A DNA stretch of 64,000 nt, taken from the NCBI RefSeq assembly GCF_004342585.1, contig NZ_SLZQ01000011.1:55873-119872 (forward strand), written 5' to 3'. Positions 16,267 through 24,917 of this stretch are shown here, one piece after another. Positions within the stretch are counted from its first letter, which is position 1; every line of letters starts with the position of its first letter. The notes under the pieces are model-generated. The model made no database searches, was not told the DNA's origin, and saw only the letters and a program-made list of their open reading frames with translations. This DNA comes from Paucimonas lemoignei (GTDB lineage: Bacteria; Pseudomonadota; Gammaproteobacteria; Burkholderiales; Burkholderiaceae_D). The translations under genes and the position numbers were made by a program.

Positions 16267-18675
16267 ATGCCTGCAACCATGAGCAACACACCTTCCACAG
16301 CGCCTGCCGCTTCATTCGCCGAACTGAAACTGGGCGAGCCCTTGTTGCGCGTGCTGCAGGAACTCGGTTACGAAGCGCCATCGCCGATCCAGGCCGCCAC
16401 CATTCCGGTGCTGCTGACCAACCGCGACGTGCTGGGGCAGGCGCAAACCGGCACCGGCAAGACCGCCGCTTTCGCCTTGCCGATCCTGGCGCGCCTCGAT
16501 AGCCGCCAAAGCGCGCCGCAAGCGCTGGTGCTGGCGCCGACGCGCGAGCTGGCGATCCAGGTGGCCGAAGCCTTCCAGCGCTACGCCACGCATATCCCCG
16601 GCTTTCAGGTGTTGCCGATCTACGGCGGCCAGAGTTACGGTCCGCAGCTTTCCGCCTTGCGCCGCGGCGTGCATGTCGTGGTCGGCACGCCGGGCCGGGT
16701 CATCGATCACCTGGAAAAGGGCACGCTGGACCTCTCGCAATTGAAGACCTTGGTGCTGGACGAAGCCGATGAAATGCTGCGCATGGGTTTCATCGACGAT
16801 GTCGAGACCATCCTGCAAGAAACGCCGGCATCGCGCCAGACCGCGCTGTTTTCCGCGACCATGCCCTCGGCGATCAAGCGCATCGCGCAAACCTATCTGC
16901 GCAATCCCGCCGAAGTGACGATTGCCGCCAAGACCACGACTTCTGAAAACATCCGCCAGCGCTACTGGCTGGTCTCCGGCATGCACAAGCTCGACGCCCT
17001 GACGCGCATCCTCGAAGCCGAGCCTTTCGACGGCATGATCATCTTCGCGCGCACCAAGCTGATGACTGAAGAGCTGGCCAGCAAACTGCAGGCGCGCGGC
17101 TTTTCGGCGGCAGCCATCAATGGCGACATGGCGCAGCAGCAGCGCGAGCGCACCATCGAGCAGCTTAAAAACGGCAGGATCGATATCCTGGTCGCCACCG
17201 ACGTGGCCGCGCGCGGGCTGGACGTCGAGCGCATCAGCCATGTCATCAACTACGACGTGCCCTACGATCCGGAAAGCTATACCCACCGCATCGGCCGCAC
17301 CGGTCGCGCCGGCCGCAGCGGCGAAGCGATCCTGTTCATCGCCCCGCGCGAACGCGGCATGTTGAAGGTGATCGAGCGCGCCACGCGCCAGCCGGTGTCA
17401 CCGCTGGAGCTGCCGACCATCCAGGCGGTCAACGATGTGCGCATTGCCCGCTTCAAGGAGCAGATCACCGCCACCCTGGAAGCCGGCGGACTGGAAGTGT
17501 TCCAGTCGCTGATCGAGGATTACGAGCGCGAGCACAATGTTCCGGCGCTGGAAATCGCCGCCGCGCTGGCGAAAATTGCGCGCGGCGATGTGCCGCTGCT
17601 GCTGGATAAAAACCAGCGCGAGCCGCAGGCGGAAAAATCCTGGTCGGATGACCGGATGGCCGCGGGCGGCAGGTTCGAGCGCGGTGAACGAGGAGAACGT
17701 TTCGACCGTGCCGAGCGCCCGGCACGCGCGCCCAAGGAGCGCGTCCACCGCGAACCCGATCCCGGCATGGCGACCTTCCGCATCGAGGTCGGTTACCGGC
17801 AAGGCGCCAAGCCCGGCAATATCGTCGGCGCCATTGCCAATGAAGCGGGGATCGATTCCAAGCATATCGGCCGCATCGAAATCTATGACGATTACAGCAC
17901 GCTCGATTTGCCTGACGATTTGCCGGCCGCGCTTTTGCAGCAATTGCAGACGGTATGGGTCGCCGGCAAACAATTGCGCATCAGCCGCGACGGCGAAGCG
18001 CCTCTGGCGGCGGATGAGCCCGCAGGTAATAAAGGCCGCGCAGCCGAGAAGGCGACGACCGACAAGCCGGTAAAAGAAAAGCTGGCAAAAGAAAGGCCGG
18101 CAAAGCTGGAGTCATCAAGCGACAGGTCAGCCAGCGACGGCGTCGCCCGCCCCTCTGAAAAGCCGGGCCATAAGGAACCCGGCGCTCTTGAGGCAAGCGA
18201 GCGCCCGGCTGCACCCAGGAAAGCGCATGCAGACAAAGGGAAGGGCAAAGGCGAAGTCGGCATGGAAGCCTACCGTATCGAGATCGGCCACAATCATGGC
18301 GTCAAACCCGCCAATATCGTCGGTGCGATTGCCAATGAAGCCGGGCTCGAGGCCAAGTACATTGGCCGCATCGAGATCTTCGATGACCACAGCGTGCTCG
18401 ATCTGCCGGAAGGCATGCCGAAGGAAATCTTCGAACAGCTCAAGACCGTCATGGTTGCCGGACACCAGCTGCGCATCAGCCATGCCGGGGCGGCAATGGG
18501 CAACGTTGGTCCAGGCGGCGCCAAAAAGCCGACCTTCAGCGCCCCCAAGAGAGGCGGCGACCGCCGCGTGCAGGAAAAATCCTTGCGCGACAAAGTATCA
18601 GGCAAAGGGTTTGGCAAAGGCGGTGCAGCGCCCAGCAAGGCAAAACCAAAGCCGCATCGCAAAGGGAATATCTGA
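16267..18675 (+). CDS. DEAD-box RNA helicase with two DbpA-type RNA-binding domains
   Basis: 802 residues (ATG 16267; ATG 16279 also possible). The helicase core, residues ~15-370, has motifs AQTGTGKT, PTRELA, GTPGR, DEAD, SAT, ATDVAARGLD and HRIGRTGRAG, closest to the DeaD/CsdA group. A CsdA-type dimerisation region follows (residues ~395-455). Then come two copies of the DbpA-like RBD at ~501-576 and ~666-741, sharing about 46 of 73 aligned residues (for example NIVGAIANEAG and IGRIEI in both). They are joined by a Lys/Glu/Ala-rich disordered linker, and a basic KGFGKGGAAPSKAKPKPHRK tail ends the protein. One RBD is the norm, so the second is an internal duplication. Likely roles are 50S assembly and mRNA unwinding in the cold. 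Confidence 0.92.
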   Translation: MPATMSNTPSTAPAASFAELKLGEPLLRVLQELGYEAPSPIQAATIPVLLTNRDVLGQAQTGTGKTAAFALPILARLDSRQSAPQALVLAPTRELAIQVAEAFQRYATHIPGFQVLPIYGGQSYGPQLSALRRGVHVVVGTPGRVIDHLEKGTLDLSQLKTLVLDEADEMLRMGFIDDVETILQETPASRQTALFSATMPSAIKRIAQTYLRNPAEVTIAAKTTTSENIRQRYWLVSGMHKLDALTRILEAEPFDGMIIFARTKLMTEELASKLQARGFSAAAINGDMAQQQRERTIEQLKNGRIDILVATDVAARGLDVERISHVINYDVPYDPESYTHRIGRTGRAGRSGEAILFIAPRERGMLKVIERATRQPVSPLELPTIQAVNDVRIARFKEQITATLEAGGLEVFQSLIEDYEREHNVPALEIAAALAKIARGDVPLLLDKNQREPQAEKSWSDDRMAAGGRFERGERGERFDRAERPARAPKERVHREPDPGMATFRIEVGYRQGAKPGNIVGAIANEAGIDSKHIGRIEIYDDYSTLDLPDDLPAALLQQLQTVWVAGKQLRISRDGEAPLAADEPAGNKGRAAEKATTDKPVKEKLAKERPAKLESSSDRSASDGVARPSEKPGHKEPGALEASERPAAPRKAHADKGKGKGEVGMEAYRIEIGHNHGVKPANIVGAIANEAGLEAKYIGRIEIFDDHSVLDLPEGMPKEIFEQLKTVMVAGHQLRISHAGAAMGNVGPGGAKKPTFSAPKRGGDRRVQEKSLRDKVSGKGFGKGGAAPSKAKPKPHRKGNI

Positions 18676-18830
18676 AACTGGACGGCGGGCGCAACAGCGC
18701 CACGTCCCTCGCTTATACGCCAAGTTCCCAAACGCTTCGGCTGCATGAAATGTCGAATTAACTTACATGCAGGGCGGAATTTGGAAAGGAAAAGTGCTTA
18801 AGTAATTGTTTTTACAGGAAGTTAAATTCT

Positions 18831-18846
18831 TGGTGCAAAAATTGCT
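18831..18846 (+). promoter_or_regulatory. Sigma-54-type promoter of the PEP-CTERM gene
   Basis: TGGTGCA-AAAA-TTGCT fits the -24/-12 sigma-54 consensus (TGGYRCR-N4-TTGCW), with GG and GC exactly 12 bp apart and 44 bp upstream of the ATG. PEP-CTERM genes in some species are known to depend on RpoN with the PrsK/PrsR system. The regulator genes are not in the window. Confidence 0.6.
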
Positions 18847-18890
18847 TTTCATGCGATCTCTTAATAAAAAATTAACCCAAGGGAAATTTC

Positions 18891-19433
18891 ATGAAACGCA
18901 TACTTGCAACTTTGCTGATGGGATTCAGCTTTTTCGCTGCCTCCGCTCATGCTGCTGTTGAAACGTTTGATAGTGCTTCCTCTGCTGCGGCCAATGGCTT
19001 CCAATTGTCCAGTAACATTGAATTTCACGATGCCGGCAGGCCCTATCTCGAGTATTACGATCAAGGCCACACTATTACGGCTGCCAGCCCATTTGTTTTC
19101 AACAGCATCGACTTCAACTACGATCCCTGGAATAACTACAATGGCGGCTCGGGGAGCATCCTGAACATGCGCTTGCTTGACGCTAGCATGAACGTGCTGC
19201 TCGATGCATTCATCACCATTCCGACGGATCGCCAATGGATCACCTATTCCAATACCGTGGCGAATGTTCGCTATATCGATTTTGCCGCTACCAATGGTTT
19301 CTGGCCTAGCTTCGACAATCTGGTTTACAACGAAACACCTTCCAACGATGTTCCGGAACCGGCGACCATCGCAATGCTCGGACTTGGCCTGGCAGGCTTG
19401 GCGGCTTCCCGCCGTAAATCGCGCAAAAACTGA
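18891..19433 (+). CDS. PEP-CTERM sorting domain protein
   Basis: 180 residues. AAGGGAAA precedes the ATG. The signal peptide MKRILATLLMGFSFFAASAH ends near AHA. The mature part is beta-rich (FNYDPWNNYNGGSGS, TNGFWPSFDNLVYNE), carbohydrate-binding-like in composition. The C-terminal signal is complete: VPEPATIAMLGLGLAGLAAS then RRKSRKN, that is, PEP motif, hydrophobic segment, basic tail. Such proteins are processed by exosortase and linked to exopolysaccharide or floc formation. Expression probably uses the sigma-54 site at 18831, and a strong terminator follows. Confidence 0.92.
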   Translation: MKRILATLLMGFSFFAASAHAAVETFDSASSAAANGFQLSSNIEFHDAGRPYLEYYDQGHTITAASPFVFNSIDFNYDPWNNYNGGSGSILNMRLLDASMNVLLDAFITIPTDRQWITYSNTVANVRYIDFAATNGFWPSFDNLVYNETPSNDVPEPATIAMLGLGLAGLAASRRKSRKN

Positions 19434-19493
19434 GTTGCCGCTTCCGGCTTCATCGGTCTGTCCGGTGCCGTTAGCGTCGGCAGAAACACCAGT

Positions 19494-19521
19494 AAAAAAG
19501 CCCGCTTGTTGCGGGCTTTTT
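19494..19521. terminator. Bidirectional intrinsic terminator
   Basis: AAAAAA-GCCCGC-TTGTT-GCGGGC-TTTTT between the convergent PEP-CTERM and MFS genes; the flanking A and T runs let it work in both directions. Confidence 0.9.
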
Positions 19522-19614
19522 CTTTGCCAGGCTCTCAACGCCTGCAAGGCATGTCACGTGCTTTGTAACGTGCCGGTAATTCGGGCGCGAGTCCGGTCAG
19601 GTGCGAGCCCGTCA

Positions 19615-20799
19615 CTAATCGGCGAGCGGCACAGACGCCGCCGGCCGCCACAGGTTGAAGCGCTTGATAACGTGCCAGACTCCGGCTGCCGCGATCAATA
19701 CGGCCAGGATTTCGAAGGTGAGCGGAAAGCCGCCATGGTCCGCAATGATACCGAACAAGAAGGGCAGGCAGCGCGTGCCGATTTCGAAGGCGAGCAGCAC
19801 CCAGGTCGAACGTACGCCGCGATCCGCCTCATCCACCTGCTTGATCAAATACGCCATACAACTCGGATACAGCAGGCTGTATGCCGCGCCATAGGGTATG
19901 GCGCATAGCGCAAACTGCAAGGGGGAATGCGCAAAGCCCAATACCGCGATGGCGATGGCCGCGACGGTAAAGCAGGTTTTCACCACATGCTGCTCGCGCT
20001 CGCCATTGAGCCAATGACCGAAGAATATGCGCGTGGTCATGATGGTGAAAAACGTCGTCGTCAGAAAATATCCCGGCGAAAAACTCAGTTCGCGCGACGC
20101 ACCCAGCCACATCGGCACGAATTGCAGCGGCAAGCCGAAGGTCAGGCCCAGGATCGCCATCAGGATAAACACTTCGAACATGGAGCCGGCATGGCGCGGC
20201 TTCTTCGCATCATCGGCAGCATCCGCAGGCAGCGCCTTGGCATGCGGCAGATACCGGCAAAACACCATCGCCACCAGCGCCAAGGCGAGCGGCAGCCAAA
20301 AGATGCCGCGCGTGCCGAACTGCGGCTCTGCGATTGCAGCGATGATGCTGAAAGTGCCGATACCCAGTTGCACCGACAAGCTGATATAGGAGATGGCCTG
20401 CGCATAATAGGCCTTGGGCGCCGCGTCTGTTGCACTGGTCAATAGCGGCCCGAAGGCAAAGGCATAGCCAAAGCCGGAAAGCAGCATCGCCGGAATCAAC
20501 CAGGCAAGATTGGGCGCGCTGGCCAGCAACACCATTTGCACGGCGTAACACAGGAGCCCCATGCGCAACTGCTGGCGCAAGGTCCAGCGCGCCGCAATGC
20601 GGCGACCATTCAGCGCCACCAGCAGCACCGGCAGCAGCGACATCACCAGCAACATGCCGGCGACTGTCGCGCTGCCGTTTAATTGATGCACCAGGCGTGC
20701 TACATAAAACTGCGCGCCCATCACCCACCCGCAGAGCAGTCCCAATCCCAGGACGATGATCAGCTGACGGCGCATGTCAGGGGCGATTTCTTTCCACAT
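19615..20799 (-). CDS. MFS transporter
   Basis: 394 residues from ATG 20799, which has GGAG 7 bp upstream; the longer frame adds 19 residues without a ribosome site. About 12 membrane segments are visible (RRQLIIVLGLGLLCGWVMGA, MLLSGFGYAFAFGPLLTSAT, FFTIMTTRIFFGHWLNGERE), with a basic loop NGRRIAARWTLRQQLRMG after helix 2. The subgroup resembles sugar or metabolite exporters; the substrate is unknown. It is divergent from a LysR regulator with 91 bp between, the usual arrangement for regulated transport. Confidence 0.85.
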   Translation of the reverse strand: MWKEIAPDMRRQLIIVLGLGLLCGWVMGAQFYVARLVHQLNGSATVAGMLLVMSLLPVLLVALNGRRIAARWTLRQQLRMGLLCYAVQMVLLASAPNLAWLIPAMLLSGFGYAFAFGPLLTSATDAAPKAYYAQAISYISLSVQLGIGTFSIIAAIAEPQFGTRGIFWLPLALALVAMVFCRYLPHAKALPADAADDAKKPRHAGSMFEVFILMAILGLTFGLPLQFVPMWLGASRELSFSPGYFLTTTFFTIMTTRIFFGHWLNGEREQHVVKTCFTVAAIAIAVLGFAHSPLQFALCAIPYGAAYSLLYPSCMAYLIKQVDEADRGVRSTWVLLAFEIGTRCLPFLFGIIADHGGFPLTFEILAVLIAAAGVWHVIKRFNLWRPAASVPLAD

Positions 20800-20870
20800 G
20801 AGTGGCTCCTTTTTTATTGCAGCCAGCATGTCAGAGCCATTTATAATGTTCAACAATCTTGATAACTGCT

Positions 20871-20885
20871 ATTTACAGCGTAAAT
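20871..20885. promoter_or_regulatory. Probable LysR-type operator
   Basis: ATTTAC-AGC-GTAAAT is a perfect 6-bp inverted repeat ending 5 bp before the LysR start and containing the T-N11-A spacing of LysR recognition sites. Its position over the regulator's own start suits autorepression with control of the divergent MFS gene. Confidence 0.5.
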
Positions 20886-20890
20886 AACTG

Positions 20891-21799
20891 ATGGAACTGC
20901 ATCAGCTCGATTTGAACCTGTTGCGCGTGTTCGACGTGGTATATGCGCAATCCAATTTGTCCAAGGCGGCAAAGGAATTGGGCATTTCGCAATCCGCCGT
21001 CAGCAATGCCCTCGGGCGCTTGCGCGACGCGCTCGGCCAGCCGCTATTCGTGCGCGCCGGCCAGGGCGTGGTGGCAACCACCTATGCCGACAGCATTGCG
21101 CCGCAAGTCAGGCAGGCGCTCGGCTTGCTGCAAAGCGCGCTGCAGGAAGCGTCCTTCAACTACAGGCTATCGAACCGGCGCTTCACGCTGATCTGCAGCG
21201 ATTATTCGGCCGCCGTCGTGCTGCCTGCCGTGATGGTGCGCGTACAACAACTAGCGCCTGGCGTGACCCTGCATGTGGTCGCCAAACACGACAGCGGCGA
21301 CTTTGCCGCGGCGCTGGCCAAAGGCGAAGCGGACCTGGCGATCGGCGGCTTGCCATTTTTGACCGGGCCGACCCGGCAGCAGCGCCTGTTCGACGAAAGC
21401 ATGGTCTTGCTCGGCAGGCGCCAGCACCCGGCCGCCAGGAGCAGGCTCGGCCTGCAGGTGCTTAACCGCTACCCGCATGTGCTGGTGAACCCCTACGGCC
21501 ACTGGCTGCCGTGGGAACAGTTAAAGGAAAAAGACGGCGTCGAGATCGAGCCGCACATTGCAGTGCGAGTGCCTACTTACCTGGCGGCGCTGTTGTTGCT
21601 GGAGCATTCGGATTATTTGACCTCGTGCCCAAAGCGTTTGGCCAATCTGCTGCTGGCGCGTTTTCCACTCATGGAAATCAAGCTGCCGATGCCGCTTGCC
21701 GACATCCCGGTCGGGCAGTACTGGCATGAGCGCGCGCATGAAGATCCGGGGCACCAGTGGCTACGGCAGCAGGTGCATGAGGTTTGTTTGGGGATGTAG
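20891..21799 (+). CDS. LysR-family transcriptional regulator
   Basis: 302 residues. The N-terminal HTH reads LDLNLLRVFDVVYAQSNLSK then LGISQSAVSNALGRLRDALG, followed by the linker helix. The effector domain starts near RRFTLICSDYSAAVVLP. The LDLNLLRVFDVV start and the SQSAVSNAL helix place it near the NodD/LeuO-like branch. It diverges from the MFS transporter and probably controls it; the effector is not predictable. Confidence 0.9.
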   Translation: MELHQLDLNLLRVFDVVYAQSNLSKAAKELGISQSAVSNALGRLRDALGQPLFVRAGQGVVATTYADSIAPQVRQALGLLQSALQEASFNYRLSNRRFTLICSDYSAAVVLPAVMVRVQQLAPGVTLHVVAKHDSGDFAAALAKGEADLAIGGLPFLTGPTRQQRLFDESMVLLGRRQHPAARSRLGLQVLNRYPHVLVNPYGHWLPWEQLKEKDGVEIEPHIAVRVPTYLAALLLLEHSDYLTSCPKRLANLLLARFPLMEIKLPMPLADIPVGQYWHERAHEDPGHQWLRQQVHEVCLGM

Positions 21800-21820
21800 G
21801 GCGCAGACGCCTGGCTTGGA

Positions 21821-22798
21821 TCAGATCCCGGACCCTTGCAGCTTTCCCGCCCCGGCCGCCTTTTCCGCCAAGGCCAACCTGTCGCCCCGATTCGCCCTCG
21901 CCTGCGCAAACGTGATGGCAATCACCCCGCAAACGATCAATACCGAAGACAGCACCATCAGCGCAGTCATTTTTTCATCCAGCACCAGCCACCCCAAATA
22001 GAGCGCGACCACCGGATTGACGAACGCAAAGGTCGCAACCAGGGTAGGGGTCGCCGCCTTCACCAGCCAGTTATAGACTGGATACGTAATCACGCTGGCG
22101 ACGATAACCAGATAAGTGACCGCCCAGCCCGAGCGGGGCGTGATTTGGCCAAACGAGAAGGTTTGCCAATCCCCGCACAGCGTGGCAACCAGGATCTGGC
22201 AAGCGCCGCCGGTCAGCATCTGCATCGCCGCGCCCTGCAGGGCGGACCCTTGCGGCGCCCTGCGCTTCATATACAGGGCCGCGACTGCCCACGACAGCGT
22301 GCCGAGCACGACCGCCACCAGTCCTTCAAGCTGCCAGTGCGTTCCCGCGCCGCTGCCGCGACCCACCAGCAAGGCCATGCCCGCGCTGCCCAGCAACAGC
22401 CCGGCCAGCACCCCGGCGCTTGGCCGCGTGCCGCCCGGCATGGCCCACTGCAGCAGCGTGGTCCAGATCGGCAACATTGCAAACAGCAAGGCAATGATCC
22501 CCGAGGGAAGCATTGGTCCGGCATAGACCATGGATCCTTGTCCAATGGCGATCATCAGCACGCCTGGCACGGCGGCCACCTTCCACTCGCCGAGCTTGGG
22601 CAACCGCGCGCCGGATAATGCGCTGATCAGCAGTAGCACGCTGCCCGCAATCAAAAATCGGATGCCGGAAATGAGAGAAGGCGGCATGCTTTCCAGCGCA
22701 ATCCGGTTGGACAGGTAAGTGCTGCCCCACACCAGGTAAATCCAGCACAATGCCGCGCCGACCGGAATGCTTAACATGCCTGCTGCTTTTTTACTCAT
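21821..22798 (-). CDS. EamA/DMT-family transporter
   Basis: 325 residues from ATG 22798 (MSKKAAGMLSIPVGAALCWI). Ten hydrophobic segments form two EamA repeats: YLVWGSTYLSNRIALESMPP with the typical WGS/R pattern in helix 1-2, and TLSWAVAALYMKRRAP opening the second half, then FAFVNPVVALYLGWLVLDEK, the conserved end of repeat two. The family exports amino acids, nucleosides or other metabolites, and the substrate is not predictable. It diverges from a GcvA-like LysR regulator, its likely controller. Confidence 0.88.
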   Translation of the reverse strand: MSKKAAGMLSIPVGAALCWIYLVWGSTYLSNRIALESMPPSLISGIRFLIAGSVLLLISALSGARLPKLGEWKVAAVPGVLMIAIGQGSMVYAGPMLPSGIIALLFAMLPIWTTLLQWAMPGGTRPSAGVLAGLLLGSAGMALLVGRGSGAGTHWQLEGLVAVVLGTLSWAVAALYMKRRAPQGSALQGAAMQMLTGGACQILVATLCGDWQTFSFGQITPRSGWAVTYLVIVASVITYPVYNWLVKAATPTLVATFAFVNPVVALYLGWLVLDEKMTALMVLSSVLIVCGVIAITFAQARANRGDRLALAEKAAGAGKLQGSGI

Positions 22799-22891
22799 GC
22801 TGCTGTGATTCACTTTACGCTCACGGTCTGACTCCCATCGGGTAAGCTGGTAGTGTGGCGCGGCATGGTGCAAAAGCCCAACGAGAAATTT

Positions 22892-22928
22892 TGACGTAAG
22901 ATGTAAGTGCAACTAACACCCTACGTCA
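22892..22928. promoter_or_regulatory. Widely spaced inverted repeat at the LysR start
   Basis: TGACGTA at 22892-22898 and TACGTCA at 22922-22928 are exact inverses, 30 bp apart centre to centre (about three helical turns), in the spacer between the EamA gene and its divergent regulator. A LysR tetramer could contact two such half-sites, but the pair may be chance. Confidence 0.3.
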
Positions 22929-23851
22929 TGTACAGAAAACTCCCGCCCATTTCCATGCTGCGCGCCTTCGAGGCTGCGGCGCGCTTAAGCGGCTTTTCGG
23001 CGGCGGCAAAAGAGCTGTTCATCACGCATAGCGCGGTGAGCCAGCAAATCCGCGAGCTGGAAAACCGCATGGGTTGCCAGCTCTTTTATCGTTCCGGCAA
23101 TGCCATGCTGCTGACGCCGGCGGGCAAAGGCCTGGCCGATAAAGTCCGCAAAGTCCTGCATGAACTGGAAGGCATGTTTCCGGACGCGCCCAGGCAAGGT
23201 GCTGCCGACCGCACCCTGACGCTGGAAGTGATGGCGCCGATTGCCGAGAATTGGCTGATTCCGCATTTGCAAGCGTTTAATCGGCAGCATCCGGATGTGC
23301 GCCTGAATATCCGCACCACGCCCGACCTCGTGATCCTGCAAGACGAGGCGGTCGACATGAGCTTGCGCTATGGCGACGGCAACTGGCGCGGCGTGGAAAA
23401 GCTCAAGCTGCTGGATGAAGAAATCTTCCCCGTCTGCAGCCCGAAATTTCTGCAAGCGCACCCCGGGATTACCCTGGACACTCTCAAGCAATTTCCCTTG
23501 CTGCGGCATTCCGTCATTTCCTGGAGCAACTGGTTCAGCAAGGCAGGCTTGTCACCCGATGAGCCGGACAATACCCTGGCATTCAACGAAATCACGCACA
23601 CCATCCATGCCGCGCTACTCGGGCAGGGGATTGCTTTGGCGAGGTCGCTGCTGGTGCAGGAATATCTACAGCAAAGGCGCCTGGTCCGCTTGTTCGATAT
23701 CGCGGCGCGCGGCGCCTTCAGTTATTACCTGGTCTGGCGAAAAAACGATGTAAAGGAGGCGACCATGTCCCTCTTCAGGAATTGGGTGATTGCGGAATTG
23801 CGGAAGACCACCGCGGCCGACACCGATTGCCTGCCGCCATTGATGGGATAA
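22928..23851 (+). CDS. LysR-family regulator, GcvA-like
   Basis: 307 residues from ATG 22928, which gives the family start MYRKLPPISMLRAFEAAARL; GcvA-group proteins begin in this way. The HTH continues FSAAAKELFITHSAVSQQIR. The effector domain has TPDLVILQDEAVDMSLRYGD, with the DxxxRYGDG pattern common to the group, then PLLRHSVISWSNWF. It diverges from the EamA transporter, its probable target. Confidence 0.9.
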   Translation: MYRKLPPISMLRAFEAAARLSGFSAAAKELFITHSAVSQQIRELENRMGCQLFYRSGNAMLLTPAGKGLADKVRKVLHELEGMFPDAPRQGAADRTLTLEVMAPIAENWLIPHLQAFNRQHPDVRLNIRTTPDLVILQDEAVDMSLRYGDGNWRGVEKLKLLDEEIFPVCSPKFLQAHPGITLDTLKQFPLLRHSVISWSNWFSKAGLSPDEPDNTLAFNEITHTIHAALLGQGIALARSLLVQEYLQQRRLVRLFDIAARGAFSYYLVWRKNDVKEATMSLFRNWVIAELRKTTAADTDCLPPLMG

Positions 23852-23899
23852 AGGTTTGTTTGGGGATGTAGGGACGCAGACCCCGGCCCGTTGCAGTGT

Positions 23900-24682
23900 C
23901 TACCCCAACGCCGGAAGGGCGCCGAGACGTTTCAATTCATCCGAGGCAATCGTCGCCAATTCGCGTAACGCGCGGATTTCCTTTTCGCGCAAGCGGCGCG
24001 CCTCGCGATCCAGCACACACAAGGTCCCGAGGCGAAATCCGTCCCGGCTGATCAAGGGCACTCCGGCATAAAAACGGATATAGGGGTTACCGGTAACCAG
24101 CGGATTTTGCTTGAAGCGCTCATCTTCCCGTGCATCTTCAACCACGAACAGATCATCCTGCAGGATCGCGTGGCTGCAAAATGCCCATTCGCGCGGCGTT
24201 TCGGCGAGAGTAATGCCGGCCCGTGACACGAACCATTGGCGCTGCGAGGTCAGCAGCGTAATCAAGGCCATTGGCATATCGGTGATTTCGCTCGCCAGCC
24301 AGGTGAGACGATCGAACGCCGGGTTGTCCGAAGTGCCGACCAACTCGAGCGCATGCACTGCCTTCAGGCGCGCCCCTTCATCCTGCGGTATAGGGTAGGC
24401 CGGTTCAGCGACAGGCTGAAATTCCGCATCAAGCGGGAACGATGACACCTGTGGCGCCTGATTCGCCTGCGCAACTTTCACTCTATTTTCCAGCAAGCGC
24501 ATGACCGCGCTGGTTCTTACACGCCGATGTCCACCCGGGGTTTTCCAGGACGGCAGCGCACCACTCTCAATCCATTGTTGTGCGGTGCTGACCGCCACTC
24601 CCAGCAGCCTGGCAGTGGCGCGGGTGGTGAGAATAGGGTCGGCATCTTCTTTGAAAGACGCGGTTTTGCGGGGCGATGACAT
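23900..24682 (-). CDS. HTH (excisionase/MerR-like) plus GAF domain regulator
   Basis: 260 residues. Residues ~18-65 form a MerR/excisionase-type DNA-binding domain: ILTTRATARLLGVAVSTAQQ then WKTPGGHRRVRTSAV, with the GGHRR wing. After a short linker, residues ~105-255 form a GAF domain (RQWFVSRAGITLAETPREWA, then CSHAI and IRFYAGVPLISRDGFRLGTL). The GAF belongs to the same subgroup as that of the divergent GGDEF-EAL gene (shared AFDR, RQWF-SR-G, C-SH, IRFYAG-PLI). It may bind a small molecule and control the neighbour. Confidence 0.85.
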   Translation of the reverse strand: MSSPRKTASFKEDADPILTTRATARLLGVAVSTAQQWIESGALPSWKTPGGHRRVRTSAVMRLLENRVKVAQANQAPQVSSFPLDAEFQPVAEPAYPIPQDEGARLKAVHALELVGTSDNPAFDRLTWLASEITDMPMALITLLTSQRQWFVSRAGITLAETPREWAFCSHAILQDDLFVVEDAREDERFKQNPLVTGNPYIRFYAGVPLISRDGFRLGTLCVLDREARRLREKEIRALRELATIASDELKRLGALPALG

Positions 24683-24917
24683 GGGCGTGCGATTTATGTG
24701 TGGCGCAAATTATAACCGTCATTCAGCAATAATCAATAAAAACGACGAAACTGACAAATCTATCGATGTTATAGAAACAAATTATGGATATATCAGCGGT
24801 TTTTCATGCGAATATCTTGCAAGCGATTAATTTTACTCAATAAGCAAAAACCAGTTTCGTCATTTTCGTCACATCTTGATGGGAATGGCTGGTCCGGCAG
24901 CCAAAGGAAGCAACACC

